The notes beneath the pieces were generated by a model. The model made no database searches. It saw only the letters and a list, made by a program, of their open reading frames with translations, and had not been told where the DNA came from. Positions 49,001 to 57,679 of a DNA stretch of 64,000 nucleotides are shown piece by piece; the first letter of the stretch is position 1, and every line of letters begins with the position of its first letter. This stretch comes from Anaspis maculata (taxonomy: Eukaryota; Arthropoda; Insecta; Coleoptera; Scraptiidae). The position numbers were made by a program, and so were the translations under genes. The stretch lies in the NCBI GenBank assembly GCA_949128115.1, contig OX421963.1:56043306-56107305 (forward strand). Direction: 5' to 3'.

Positions 49001-51150
49001 ACAAAAATAGAAAGGTCCATGTCCAAAATAGAAAATAGTTTTCACTAATTTTCATTGGTGGATTTATCAAGTTTTGGAAATCTATTCCTCAAACATAATT
49101 TTATTAAAGCAGGTCGGTACAGAAATCTGAAAAAATCCTCGAAAAAATCTGATTTGGAAAAAAGGTTTATTGTAATGAAAATTTGAATGAAAACAAAATA
49201 ATAAAAAATCAAAAAAGAAAAGAAACTCAGGCCTCAAGAATCAAAAAATCTATTCTATTCTCATTCCTTGGTATGTATTCATTCAACATCACAAGTTGGT
49301 GCGGTCCTTGAATCTTCTAGATGTTGTTGGAGGTGAAGTTGGACTCGCTGAGCAATCTTCTCCCTCCAAATCTTTGGTTATTCTCATAATTGTTTTTTGT
49401 TTTGTTAATTTTTGTCCTTCACCTTACCTGATGGTTCAGACTCGAATTCAAAAAAGCTCACATCACCCGTACTTTCGGCTTCTTCTGGACTTTCGTAATC
49501 GATGCCACCTCTTGAGTTCATCAACTGCATTTCAATTTCCATTCCAGCATGGGTTAATTTTTTTTAAATTCACCCTCCTATCGTTGGTAGATACTTATAG
49601 ACCTACTTTTTCTAGATTATCAGAATCCATGGGTTCAAGGTCAGAATCCAAAAGGAGTCGAAGTCTTCGACTCCTTTTGGATTCTGACCTTGAACCCATG
49701 AGTCGAAGTAAGAATCCATGCATGAATTCGAAATTAGAATCTTTCGAATCCATGGATTTTTTGCCAAACTGGGATTTGAATACCAATACTGTACTCTTTT
49801 CTCTGCTGTAGAATCTAGGGAATACATACTAGAATACCGCAGAATGGTAACTTGAATCCAGAATCATGAATATCGGCAAAAAAGTAGCTGCATGAATACG
49901 AATACAGAGTTTATGATTGTATTCGAATACGCATACGAATACCGTAGAAAGTAACTTGAGTAGGATTCAAGTTACAGGGTATTCGAATACTACCTACTTA
50001 AGTCTGTTCAGCACATCAAGTCGTTTTTTTTTTTAATAACCAAATCTTATCTATTCCGGATCGACACTTCTTGCATTGGAAGATGAACGGTCAAATAAAA
50101 AAAAAATCGAAAATCTCCACCTCGAAGTAGGTATTAACCTATTATTAAATTATTATTATTCTTTTCATTGGAAGAGTTGTTGAATGAAATAAAATAAAAA
50201 TTGGACTTCTTTTTTCAAGTTCATTATTTTTTCCGACTTTTTCTGGAGACTCTGACACGAGGATAAGCTACAAACCCGGACAATTGGCGGAGTCGCCGTT
50301 CGATAGCTTGCCGGATCAACCACCGAAGATACTGGACACTTGCGGCCACAGTTAGTAGGCTCCGCTACTCCGTCTATAAAGGCGAGGCCTTAAAACAATA
50401 TCTATTATTTTGAATTGACAATCTCAAAACAGGAGCTTGCCCAGAAGCAGCTAAAATAAGTCACAAGCCCAATAAATGTATGTAGAGTGTGAAACTTATT
50501 ACATTAATTGAAGGTTTTATGATACCTGCCCACGCTCCTTGTTCCGCTTCTTTATTGGGGCAGTTGCGCCAGTATTGTAAATAAAATGATTACATTACAA
50601 TTTACAAAATTACCCAGTTGCGACTCATCAGCTACTTGCTCCTTTACTACCCTCCAAATCGTTCATGAATACCCAGTTTTCAAACGACGTAATTAATTTC
50701 CTTTACCTCCTATCAACAAAATCCAATCAATGTCAATGACAATGAAAAACAACAAAACAATACGCACTGCGCTAGACAGAAACATAAATAAACGCGGCTA
50801 AATTTAAGCCCTGTTTTTGTCTCGAACTTTCTAACACTATTCACTGCCGTTCGTTTTCCGTGTGAAATCCGAATAAAATCAAAACGCACGTAACATCATT
50901 GCAGCAATTCCATAATTCCAACGAAACCGACATCATCGGGAAAGTGGCGAAAGCAGCCCGAGAGAACAAAGAAACATGGTACATATGTAACCATTATAGG
51001 CTCTCGGATCGATCGCTTGAAATTTCTATAGGTACAGACGACTTACTTGAGCGATTTGCAGTTTTCGAGGACTTTTTTCTTCTCCCATCCCTCTTCGGTC
51101 TTGACCCATGCCTCCCCTGGTGATCGCCAGTCTTTGGAAATGAACGGCAT
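37015..51150 (-). CDS. F-box protein of the FBXO25/FBXO32 (atrogin-1) family, four exons, complete
   Basis: I joined minus-strand exons 51150-51047, 42128-42038, 41005-40383 and 37176-37015. Borders are GT/AG, split codons fit (AA|G, phase 0, AG|A), and the result is 326 residues. Exon 1 begins MPFISKDWRSPGEAWVKTEE, the family's signature N-terminus. Exon 3 carries the RRFNYICALLQLL..GQQMTALSG..AQK helix block and an F-box-like segment (LPEECIREIILRLSDHRDL to about VWRELTKFHF). Exon 4 has the Cys-rich tail LCRYCRCLFW..LGHPC. Vertebrate FBXO32 and FBXO25 are 355-367 residues. Known role: substrate adaptor of SCF (Skp1-Cul1-F-box) ubiquitin ligases; in vertebrates FBXO32 drives muscle protein turnover. 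Insects usually have a single pre-duplication homologue, so I give no 25 or 32 number. Intron 1 (8.9 kb) contains an ionotropic receptor gene; intron 3 contains a large nested palindrome. Confidence 0.93.
37560..38261. mobile_element. TIR element with a second palindrome at its centre
   Basis: The ends CGGGGTGTTTCAGTGGACCT and ...CAAGGTCACTGGAGCACCCTG are imperfect inverted repeats bordered by TA. At 37785-38025 lies an inner palindrome with arms GTAGAGTTGACGGCACACCA and CAGGGACCTGT, nearly centred (225 and 236 bp from the outer ends). Confidence 0.65.
38532..40283. mobile_element. Giant nested palindromic element, copy 2 (complete)
   Basis: A 1752-bp palindrome in F-box intron 3, outer ends GTCCGGTGGACTAG/CTAGTCCACCGGAC bordered by TA. 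Three further TA-flanked end pairs sit at 38802-40025, 38984-39843 and 39297-39513. Spacings on the two sides are nearly equal (270/258, 182/182, 313/330). Arms remain complementary throughout, for example CATTCAATGCGTGTGACGAC facing TCTTCACATGCATTGAATG. No transposase. Confidence 0.85.
41291..41836. mobile_element. TIR element in F-box intron 2
   Basis: The ends CAGAGTGTTGACGAAGGTGG and ...GTAGTGCAACA-type complement to ACACCCTG are bordered by TA. Inner inverted arms share CTTGTAACCAAGGTTACGAA and GGTTACAAGCATT. The 147-residue plus-strand frame here is arm sequence. Confidence 0.6.
42585..42812 (-). mobile_element. tRNA-derived SINE (family A), second, diverged copy
   Basis: On the minus strand this repeats the body of the SINE at 3793-4120: GCGCTCTCTGGTACTTTGGC, then AAGGGAAAAATGGTGAAACG, then CTTGATGCG. 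It is preceded by a tRNA-like head with a degenerate B box (GGAGTTCAAAT). It lies in F-box intron 1. I could not define target duplications. Confidence 0.65.
43962..44290. mobile_element. Foldback element with roughly 150-bp arms
   Basis: CAAGGACGGAGTCATATTGG, AATCAATCCGTGTGGGTTTA and GGATGTACTCTGGTTTGAGC have complementary partners ending at ATATGACTCCGTCCTTAGG. The centre is T-rich. A diverged, one-sided relative lies at 53564-53810. Confidence 0.75.
44384..44688. mobile_element. Two adjacent MITEs
   Basis: First, about 44384-44536: GGCCTTACATTGAGCAGCAA faces GATGCTCAATGTAAGGCC. Second, 44545-44688: GGCTCGATACCAAGTTG faces CAACTTGGTATCGAGCC. They lie nine bases apart, in the F-box intron upstream of the receptor's 3' end. 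Confidence 0.7.
45433..45438 (-). terminator. Polyadenylation signal of the ionotropic receptor gene
   Basis: TTTATT on the plus strand reads AATAAA on the minus, 67 nt beyond the receptor stop. If used, it would end receptor transcripts inside the F-box intron. Confidence 0.45.
45505..47472 (-). CDS. Divergent ionotropic receptor (IR), intronless, nested in an F-box intron
   Basis: A single 655-residue ORF. It starts with a signal-peptide-like stretch (MEIVQLILCFFLLPTIPS). The iGluR/IR order can be followed: S1 half of the ligand-binding domain (NGLDGNILAELSKQMNFTV, about 278-297), M1 (about 380-398), pore region (about 405-418), M3 (about 427-446), S2 half with CPVSYYITYVVPNGSPY (about 545-561), and M4 (about 611-634). 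Family knowledge: IRs are ion channels of arthropod sensory neurons derived from glutamate receptors. The tuning or co-receptor class cannot be given, and the usual glutamate-contacting residues are not evident, as in most divergent IRs. Single-exon structure is common in divergent IRs and could reflect retroposition. It lies in intron 1 of the F-box gene on the same strand, between exons 1 and 2. An open plus-strand frame across it is antisense shadow. Confidence 0.85.
   Translation of the reverse strand: MEIVQLILCFFLLPTIPSKLLKPEPPSFTTFNFLHIINHFFTRARTIKYSIILDRSSVDTELFSFADRLLRITNNENKTIAEIDIKYAEELTLNETRNTAKIVHRSARMRKKYHGRRWEIIEQYSSELREGYVIISRNIRTVFNFFNTLKSVKNNRARFAVFTLSPSDWAVPDEEMISFVLKKSWAKFSILNVMVLQVFNNNMYVYKPYKKDGTLWGIVEAYNISGIDNPHFLMVNFLTNLKEYPIKVEIFPREPTAMLNVPENIAASPIYRNLHGFNGLDGNILAELSKQMNFTVKRVNNYRVFGKVLPDGNITGIIGDIAHSNGDCTIVDLAANGIFLKDYNTSKIDFTSFYFYDEICILAPKAKRVPRWLAFFPGVKLQAAVTVTIVISLFLWMLTGKSTKHGYTVLLILLSAPTKINLIKGRRIFLASCMIFNIIIIALLQGNLMKSYTTITHYPDINTMQDLDRSEMTISTSLDVFSADHDEDLFRRLHNKIVVDYNNSMLQAAYQRNVVALERKRDANLFKMRYTDNEGVPLLHVAKQCPVSYYITYVVPNGSPYIHRFNWLLTRFFENGLVQKWYDDMSYGLVLQSVYSKPKDGTTHRAFSLNDIQLAFVVLGIGLVVSLLVLSFECCWKLFSTTKIKILVVRLRKKN
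48033..48616. mobile_element. Near-complete palindromic element, 584 bp
   Basis: It starts CAGGGTGTTTAAGGGATGAT and ends ...TCATTTCTGAAACACCCCG, bordered by TA. The arms (about 290 bp each) are complementary almost to the centre near 48325, for example CAGCCCTCCAAAGTCCACTT facing AGTGAACTTTGGAGGGCTG. A one-armed relative is at 12236-12510. Confidence 0.8.
49628..49700. repeat. Perfect inverted repeat, 36-bp arms, 1-bp spacer
   Basis: CATGGGTTCAAGGTCAGAAT and CCAAAAGGAGTCGAAG are followed after a single T by their exact complement. Surrounding DNA (49600-50000) is rich in GAATCC and GAATAC motifs, a degenerate simple repeat. No gene here. Confidence 0.85.
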
Positions 51151-53095
51151 TTTGCCAGGGGCCTCCTCGTCCAGCACGCAGACGAACAGCTGATATAAAC
51201 ATACACAATCCTGCGGCCTGCTGGCTCTAGCAGGAAACTTCAACCAGTTCTCCGGCATTCTGCGCATCCAGCTGATCGGGTTCGCGCATGGGTACCGCGA
51301 GGCTTTCCATGTGTTCTCTCGGTTTTGTTGTTGATAATAATGATGATCGTTTGGCAATTCCGCACCGTCTCTCTCCAGTTCATTTACCTCAACTTTTTTA
51401 TAATTACCGAAGTGCTTCTAAGATGTCGGATTATTTTTAGAGCGGGACATGCAGCTTAGATACGGTTCAGTTTAATCGCTACAATGTTTTGAAATGTCGA
51501 TTGTTGTAATTGCGCATTTGTCTTAAGCTCTCCCATGTTTATGATACACTTGGTTTTTATCGGCAGGATGGAAAAATATGGGTTAATAGTGTAGAGAACA
51601 TTGATAGCGGCGTGGCCATCTACGCAATAAATTGTGCGGAAATCAATGAATGAATTAATCATGTTGTCCGATCGTAGAAACAGATAACAATCAATCATGT
51701 TTAAAGATCCATTTCTATATGAGGCCTTCAAGGCTATATTGGGATTGTTGGGATAATGAGAAAGTTCCATTTAGAGGTAAAATTGATTGATTCTAGATTT
51801 AAGACGAGTTTAGGGAATATCGGAAATGGTCGTCATAGTCCAACAGTAGTGGTTCCCAAGCAAAATAACTGTGCAGGACCCTCGTAGCCTTGTGCAATAA
51901 AGTTTCGATTTCAGAAAAGTTAAGGCCGAAGGTAAAACTACTTTTGAGAGAGTTTGCATCTTCGACTGTTCGCATGCAAGATTTGCGGCCTATTTTACTT
52001 TCTAGGCGGGTAGGTATATCGATAGTGAGTAATATTGAAATGCTTACTTCCGATGATTTACGAACAACTTCTCGTACCTAAATTTTTTCGTAAACTTTGA
52101 AATGCGTGAGTTGGATTTCTTGTGATAGGTACCCATGGCACTGATCGAGCTGCGGAACACGACAGATGTTTCAGCATCCGAGTGTATCGGGGAATATCTC
52201 TTCTCGTCAGGACGTCAGGATTCGAAACCTCAAAAGAAATCAGCGCATCCGCCATTTGTACTCACGGGTTGAAAATATGTGATTGCCTTGGGTAATGATT
52301 TTGTATTACATACCGTCGAGAGTATGTAATACATTAGGGAGTTTGCGATTTCATTGAACGTACGACGTAACGCAACGTAGAACGTGAAAATAGAAAATTC
52401 CCCTGTAACTAATGAATTGCAGATAACAAACTCGCCAATTTTCACGTCGAAAGTTACGTTACGTCGTACGTACGTGGACACGCAAGCTCCCTATTACTTA
52501 CTATTTATTATTTTCAGGCCCGAAGCCGTAGTTGCCATCGTGAGGCGTAGCCGAATGCTCTAAAAGAGTGTGAGGGTCTGAAATGGCACAGCGCTCGAGT
52601 GTCGTACAACAATTTATGTTCTCGTCACTCAAAATGAGAGAAAACTCGAAATTCTCATCGAATTGACATTACTTGTGTCTTGTGTCAAGTGTTGAGCGTG
52701 ATACATAAACGGTAAAATCATTTGATTATGTAATGTATCACCCCGTGTCACTTTTACACGTTAGTCTCGACGTTAGTTACGTCTCTAATAAAACGATAAC
52801 GTGGAATTGTTCACGTATTTGTTGTGTTAATACATACCGAAGATAATAACTTTTATATAAGTTGTACCTGCATGGATATTACAGTTTATGTATTTGAGTT
52901 GACACTTGTCAGAATAATCTCAAAAATTACAGATTTTTTAAAATTTACAATGAAACAAACACGTAAAATGTTGTAGAACACTCGTGGCTTGTTACACAAG
53001 ATGTTCCGACACTCAGCCTTTCATGAAATTTCGGCTTCATGTCTGAAAACCACTTATGTAAGTTATGTAGCCAACTCGTATCGTAATAGTATATT
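51151..53095. other. Upstream of the F-box gene: no supported gene
   Basis: This should include the 5' UTR and promoter of the F-box gene just above 51150. Beyond that I see only short frames and the hairpin element at 52335-52492. Confidence 0.4.
52335..52492. mobile_element. MITE-like hairpin with GGGAGTTTGCG ends
   Basis: GGGAGTTTGCGATTTCATTG and ACGTACGACGTAACG on the left face CGTTACGTCGTACGTACGTG and ACACGCAAGCTCCC on the right. TTA precedes the left end and TATTA follows the right. Confidence 0.6.
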
Positions 53096-53220
53096 ACATA
53101 CCGAGACGGGAAATACATCATTACTGCTGAGGGCACAGAGAGCCTCCAGGCTTTGCCTGGAGGCTCTAGCACTAGCCCGAAGCTGGAATGATGTATTCAC
53201 CGTCGAGAGTATGTATACTA
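53096..53220. repeat. Foldback with a perfect 13-bp-arm hairpin at its centre
   Basis: The centre is AGAGCCTCCAGGC, TTT, GCCTGGAGGCTCT (53139-53167). Outer arms include AATACATCATT and AATGATGTATT, then ACATACC and GGTATG-like ends. A similar CCGTCGAGAGTATGTA motif occurs at 52308-52325. Confidence 0.55.
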
Positions 53221-53563
53221 TTTTACTCACAACCATGTACTCAGCTTGCAGGATTACAGGCGTTCAAAAGTTGAAATCTGAAAATAACCTTTTTGTCATA
53301 ACTTCCAGATAGGCCAATTAATTTTGCTGAAACGTGGTTCAGGAAATACTGATTAACACACTTATTGTTTGGTTGGATGCATATTTTGAAATTTCCCTTC
53401 TAAAGCTACCATTTCTTCACTTTCTCGGGAGGTCGGCAATGGGTTACTTCCCGACCTCCTACTAGGTAGTATGTAATGAATCAATTACCATAGTGGTTGT
53501 GGGTAAACTACTATTTCTTCCAGGCGTCATTCAGCATAGTGCTGGCTCTTCCATGCAACCCAT

Positions 53564-53810
53564 TAAGGACGGAGTTGAATTGGTGAGATCAGCCGTTGCG
53601 AAGTCAAGTGCTACGGTCTAATTCCTTGACAAAAATTCATCATTCAGGTCTTTTTGGAAAGCTAGAAAGATGTACTTTGGCTTGAGCCCATTGGCATTTC
53701 CAAAATCCAGAAATAGATTCTTCAAATTTCAAAATTCCCATTTTTTTTTATTTTGAAAAATGCCAATAGGCTCAAATAAAAGTACATTCTTGTAGCTTTC
53801 GAAAGAGATC
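53564..53810. mobile_element. Diverged partial copy of the foldback at 43962
   Basis: It shares TTAAGGACGGAGTTGAATTG, GAGCCCATTGGCATTTCCAA and GTAGCTTTCGAAAGAGA with the element at 43962-44290, but the right end is replaced by an unrelated hairpin at about 53831-53905 (arms CTCCTCTGGACAGGCTGTGG and its complement). Confidence 0.6.
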
Positions 53811-54037
53811 TGATAGAGATGATAACTCCTCTGGACAGGCTGTGGCCTGGCCAAAATCAGCCTCGTTTGTCTGACAATGACCAGACCACAGCCTGCCTAG
53901 AGGAGAAAAGTTGCAATATCCCATAGATGCTCTCCACATTTGTTATACAGGTATTCCAGCGTAAGGTTCTGGAAAAATGGAAAGTTTGAGTAACTCCCAA
54001 TTCTGTTGATAGCTATTTACGATACTAACAAGAGTTA

Positions 54038-54223
54038 GACGGCCTCGTGGCGCAGGTGGTTGTGTGGCTGCCTGCGGCCGCGAGAGCCCCGAGTTCGATT
54101 CCCGGAAGAAGTCTGGATGTTTGTGTTTGTCCAATTTGCAATTTTTCATGTAAATGTGATATTATAATAAAGGGCAAAAACTCCTATGGCCGGTGCAGGC
54201 CGATAAGGAGAAAAACATTTATT
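54038..54223 (+). mobile_element. tRNA-derived SINE (family C) with long target duplication
   Basis: The A box (TGGCGCAGGTGG) and B box (GAGTTCGATTCC) of a tRNA-like head are followed by a short body and an A/T-rich tail. It is bounded by TACGATACTAACAAGAGTTA at 54018-54037 and again at 54226-54245, a 20-22-bp target duplication. It landed in the first unit of the roughly 280-bp tandem array that continues from 54226. Confidence 0.85.
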
Positions 54224-54225
54224 TT

Positions 54226-55062
54226 TACGATACTAACAAGAGTTAAAAGTGACAGATATTACTTTGTGAGCGGGGACGCTTGCGAAACGAGCATTAGCGA
54301 GTGGAGCAACCCCGCGAACAAAATAAGACACTTTTAACGCATGTATCGTACAAGATTTTATCTACAATGGTCTTTGAAATGTTTGATAAATGTTAGAATT
54401 AATTGAAAATATGACAGCAACGCGCAGAATCATCACTTGTAGCACGTCGCTTATGACGACGTGTCAAAAGTGACGGGTATTATTTAACGCTTGTAGATAA
54501 TAGCTCTTTACGATACAAGTGTTAAAAGTGACAGATATTATTTTGTGAGCGGGGACGCTTGCGAAACAAGCGTCAGCGAGTAGAGCAACTCCGCGAACAA
54601 TATAAGACACTTTTGACGCCTGTATCGTACAAGATTTTATCTACAATGGTCTTTGAAAAGCTTGGTAAATGGCAGAATTTATTGAAAATATGAGAGGAAC
54701 GCGCAGAATCATCATTTTTTCCACGTCGCTCATGACGACGTGTCAAAAGTGACGGGTATTATTCAACGCTTGTAGATAATAGCTATTTACGATACGAGTG
54801 TTAAAAGTGACAGGTATTATTTTGTGAGCGGGGACGCTTGCGAAACGAGCATTAGCGAGTAGAGCAACCCCGCGAACAAAATAAGACACTTTTAACGCGT
54901 GTAGGTATTGTACAGGATTTTATCTACAATGGTCTTTGAAATGTTTGGTAAATGTCAGAATTCATTGAAAATATGACAGGAATGCGCAGAATCATCATTT
55001 TTTCACGTCGCCCATGACGACGTGCTAAAAGTGACGGGTATTATTTAACGCTTGTAGATAAA
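54226..55062. repeat. Tandem array, three units of about 280 bp
   Basis: Units begin near 54226, 54507 and 54785 with TTTACGATAC...GTTAAAAGTGACAG. Each contains GAGCGGGGACGCTTGCG and its rough complement CGCGAACAAAATAAGACACT, so each unit is internally palindromic. A preceding partial unit (54010-54037) was split by the SINE. Confidence 0.8.
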
Positions 55063-55094
55063 CAAGCGAATATGCCTCATGGGCATGAGGCTCA

Positions 55095-56394
55095 GTAGCG
55101 CACTTCCTTTTTGAAGGATTAGTGATCGCAAGATGTTAATTAGGGTTCTACCGTTATTTGGGCAGAAATTTCAATATGGCGGCCAAAATAACGTCAGATT
55201 CATGGAATTTGGCTTATGAATCAAAATGATCGTACTATAGACAAGGGTGAGTTCCAAGTTTTATGAAAATCGTTCCACTAATAAGAGATTTCAATATGGC
55301 GGCCAAGATGGCGGCAGAATGTTGAAATTTGGCTGAAGAATAAGAATGATCATACGAAACAAAGGTGAGTCCCAAGCTCCATGAAAATCAAAATCGTTGA
55401 GTGATAAGAAATTTCACTATGGCGGCCAAGATGGCGGCCAAGTGACAAAAATCATTGATCAACTTTATATGGTGGTCACGTACGCATCCGATTGGCGTTT
55501 GCATCACATTGATATCTTTTTTCGTTGAGGCATAATTCTCCTACTTCTATCACTTTGAAACATGTTCAATATGGAGACTACAAGATGGCGGCGAGGCATC
55601 AATTGTCGAAAATTGGATGTATCTAATTGAAATTCACATCGCCTGCGAATTTCACTCGAATCAGACAACTTTTAGAGAAGTTCATAATGGCGGATCAAAG
55701 ATGGCGGCCAAGTGACAAAAGTCATCGATCAACTTTATCTGGTGGTCACGTACGCATTCGATTGGCGTTTGCACCACATCGATATCTCTTTTCGTTGAGG
55801 CATGATTCTCCTAGTTCTGTCACTTTGAAACATGTTCAATATGGAGAATACAAGATGGCGGCGGGGCATCAATTGTCGAAAATTGGATGTATCTAATTGA
55901 AATTCACATCGCTTGCGAATTTCACTCGAATCAGACCACTTTCAGAGAAATTCAAAATGGCGGATCAAAGATGGCGGCCAAGTGACAAAAGTTGCACCAC
56001 ATCGATATCTCTTTTCGTTGAGGCATAATTCTCCTAGTTCTATCACTTCGAAACATGTTCAATATGGAGAATACAAGATGGCGGCGGGACATCAATTGTC
56101 AAAAATTGGATAGATCTTGATGTGGTTTACATTGCCTGCAAATTTCATTTCAATCGGATCACTTTTAGAGAAATTCAAAATGGCGGATCAAAGATGGCGG
56201 CAGAATAACAAAAAACTAAAAGTCAACTTGACATTCTGGACATATGTACTATTGATCAGCGTTTACATCACATCGATATATTTCTTCCCCGAGGAGTTAT
56301 GCCGGGTACGGACGGGCGGACGGACGGACGGACGGACGGACGGACAAAGTGAAGCTAAAAGCGCCTTTTTCCCATTTTTTGGGAAAGTGCGCTA
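55095..56394. mobile_element. ATGGCGGC-rich repeat element with TAGCGCACTT ends
   Basis: It begins TAGCGCACTTCC and ends GGGAAAGTGCGCTA, a short terminal inverted repeat. Inside are near-tandem units of about 272 bp (55456, 55728, and a shortened third) carrying repeated AAGATGGCGGC, then a (CGGA)n-type microsatellite at 56311-56345. ORFs of 66-92 residues across it are repeat sequence. Confidence 0.7.
56311..56345. repeat. GGAC/CGGA microsatellite
   Basis: A run of GGACGGACGG-type tetranucleotides, close to the right end of the ATGGCGGC element. Confidence 0.85.
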
Positions 56395-57679
56395 AAAATA
56401 TTTGGAATTTTTCACAACCTCGAACCTGTTTTTCCAATTTTCGTCTGTCTCTTTTATTTACAGGGTGATCTGAAAAAATCATCTTTTTGGTTTCGCGGTG
56501 ATAACTTTTTCCTCCGTCAACCGATTTTGAAAATCGAGGACTCATATTGAAGTTAAAACTTCAAAGAAGACGCCTTGAGGCTAGGATTTTATCACAGATG
56601 TAATCGTAAAATAGGGGTTTCCATCAAAGTTGACCTTAATCCTAATTATCTTCGAGATCTGGTCTTGCGAAAGAAATGCGCGAATCGCATGGACTTGGCC
56701 GACTCAGACATCGATGATAAGGTTGAACTTTTGGCTGACTCTTTGCAATAGAACCAGTAAAAACAAAATAATAAAGCAAACCTCATTTTCCCACTAATGA
56801 GGATAATTGCTAATAGAGGTACGATCTCTTTCAGGCGGCTGTATTACCGCCATTTTTTTTTAAGTTGAAGAATAAAACACCCCGCGTAGAATTAACATGC
56901 CGAAGTGCCAATGAGAAAAAACAAGCCGCCTGCTCAACATTTGCTAAGCAAATGTATCAATTACTGCTGTTTTGTCGCTGATGTATCATTAATAATTAAT
57001 AAATAATAGTTTACGTTGTATTAATTACTTTTCCGGCTAAGATATATAATATTTATTAGTAAATAATATCTACAATGATAAAAAATTTGATGTCCATCAT
57101 TTTAGTGCAATAAGCTCTATGCGATAAAATAAGCGTAGATAATTAAATTTGACGAACAATTAAAAATGAACAAAATCGGACACTTATTTAGTTTGGCTGC
57201 TATGCTCAAAACTAACAAAATCCAAGATGGCGGTTTTCCCCAAATGGGATTTTTTGGGACTTTTGAGATTTTAGTTAGGACATCATCCTTGACATTTCCG
57301 CCAATTTTCAGCTTGCTATTTCAAATGTCCGGGTCAATGTCGATTCTAACTGGACTATAATCTTTGTTATTGAATTTTAATTCTACAGGAAAAATTGTTG
57401 TGGAAAACCCTTGGAAAAACTTTTTTCGTTTCATTATTATTCCAACTATTATTATACAAATATCCATCATGGGTGGAATCTCGCTGGATCATCCTGTAGG
57501 TACCTACCTACAATATTTCGAAGTGAAAAGGTGCAAGATGCGGTTTCTGAAGGCGCCCAAAAGCTCATGGGCCCTGTGGTAGTGACCCGTCTTGTTAATC
57601 TTGCCATAACGTTAGCTAACGCCACTGTTCAAGTGACTTCACTCGCAACCACTATGTTAATAATTGAAGAAATGAAGTG

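Larger units (their letters stand above)
47473..51046. other. F-box intron 1 upstream of the receptor: repeats, no supported gene
   Basis: Apart from the palindromes at 48033-48616 and 49628-49700, nothing is recognised. A coding-like plus-strand stretch at about 50252-50347 (SYKPGQLAESPFDSLPDQPP, then KILDTCGHS and a stop) could not be assigned. Confidence 0.4.

Noticed and set aside
54038..54110. Functional tRNA gene
   Set aside because: A and B boxes are present, but the long target duplication around 54038-54223 shows a SINE insertion.
55627..56395. Series of 66-92-residue plus-strand ORFs
   Set aside because: They are the same repeat unit translated several times, with no domain and no splice context.
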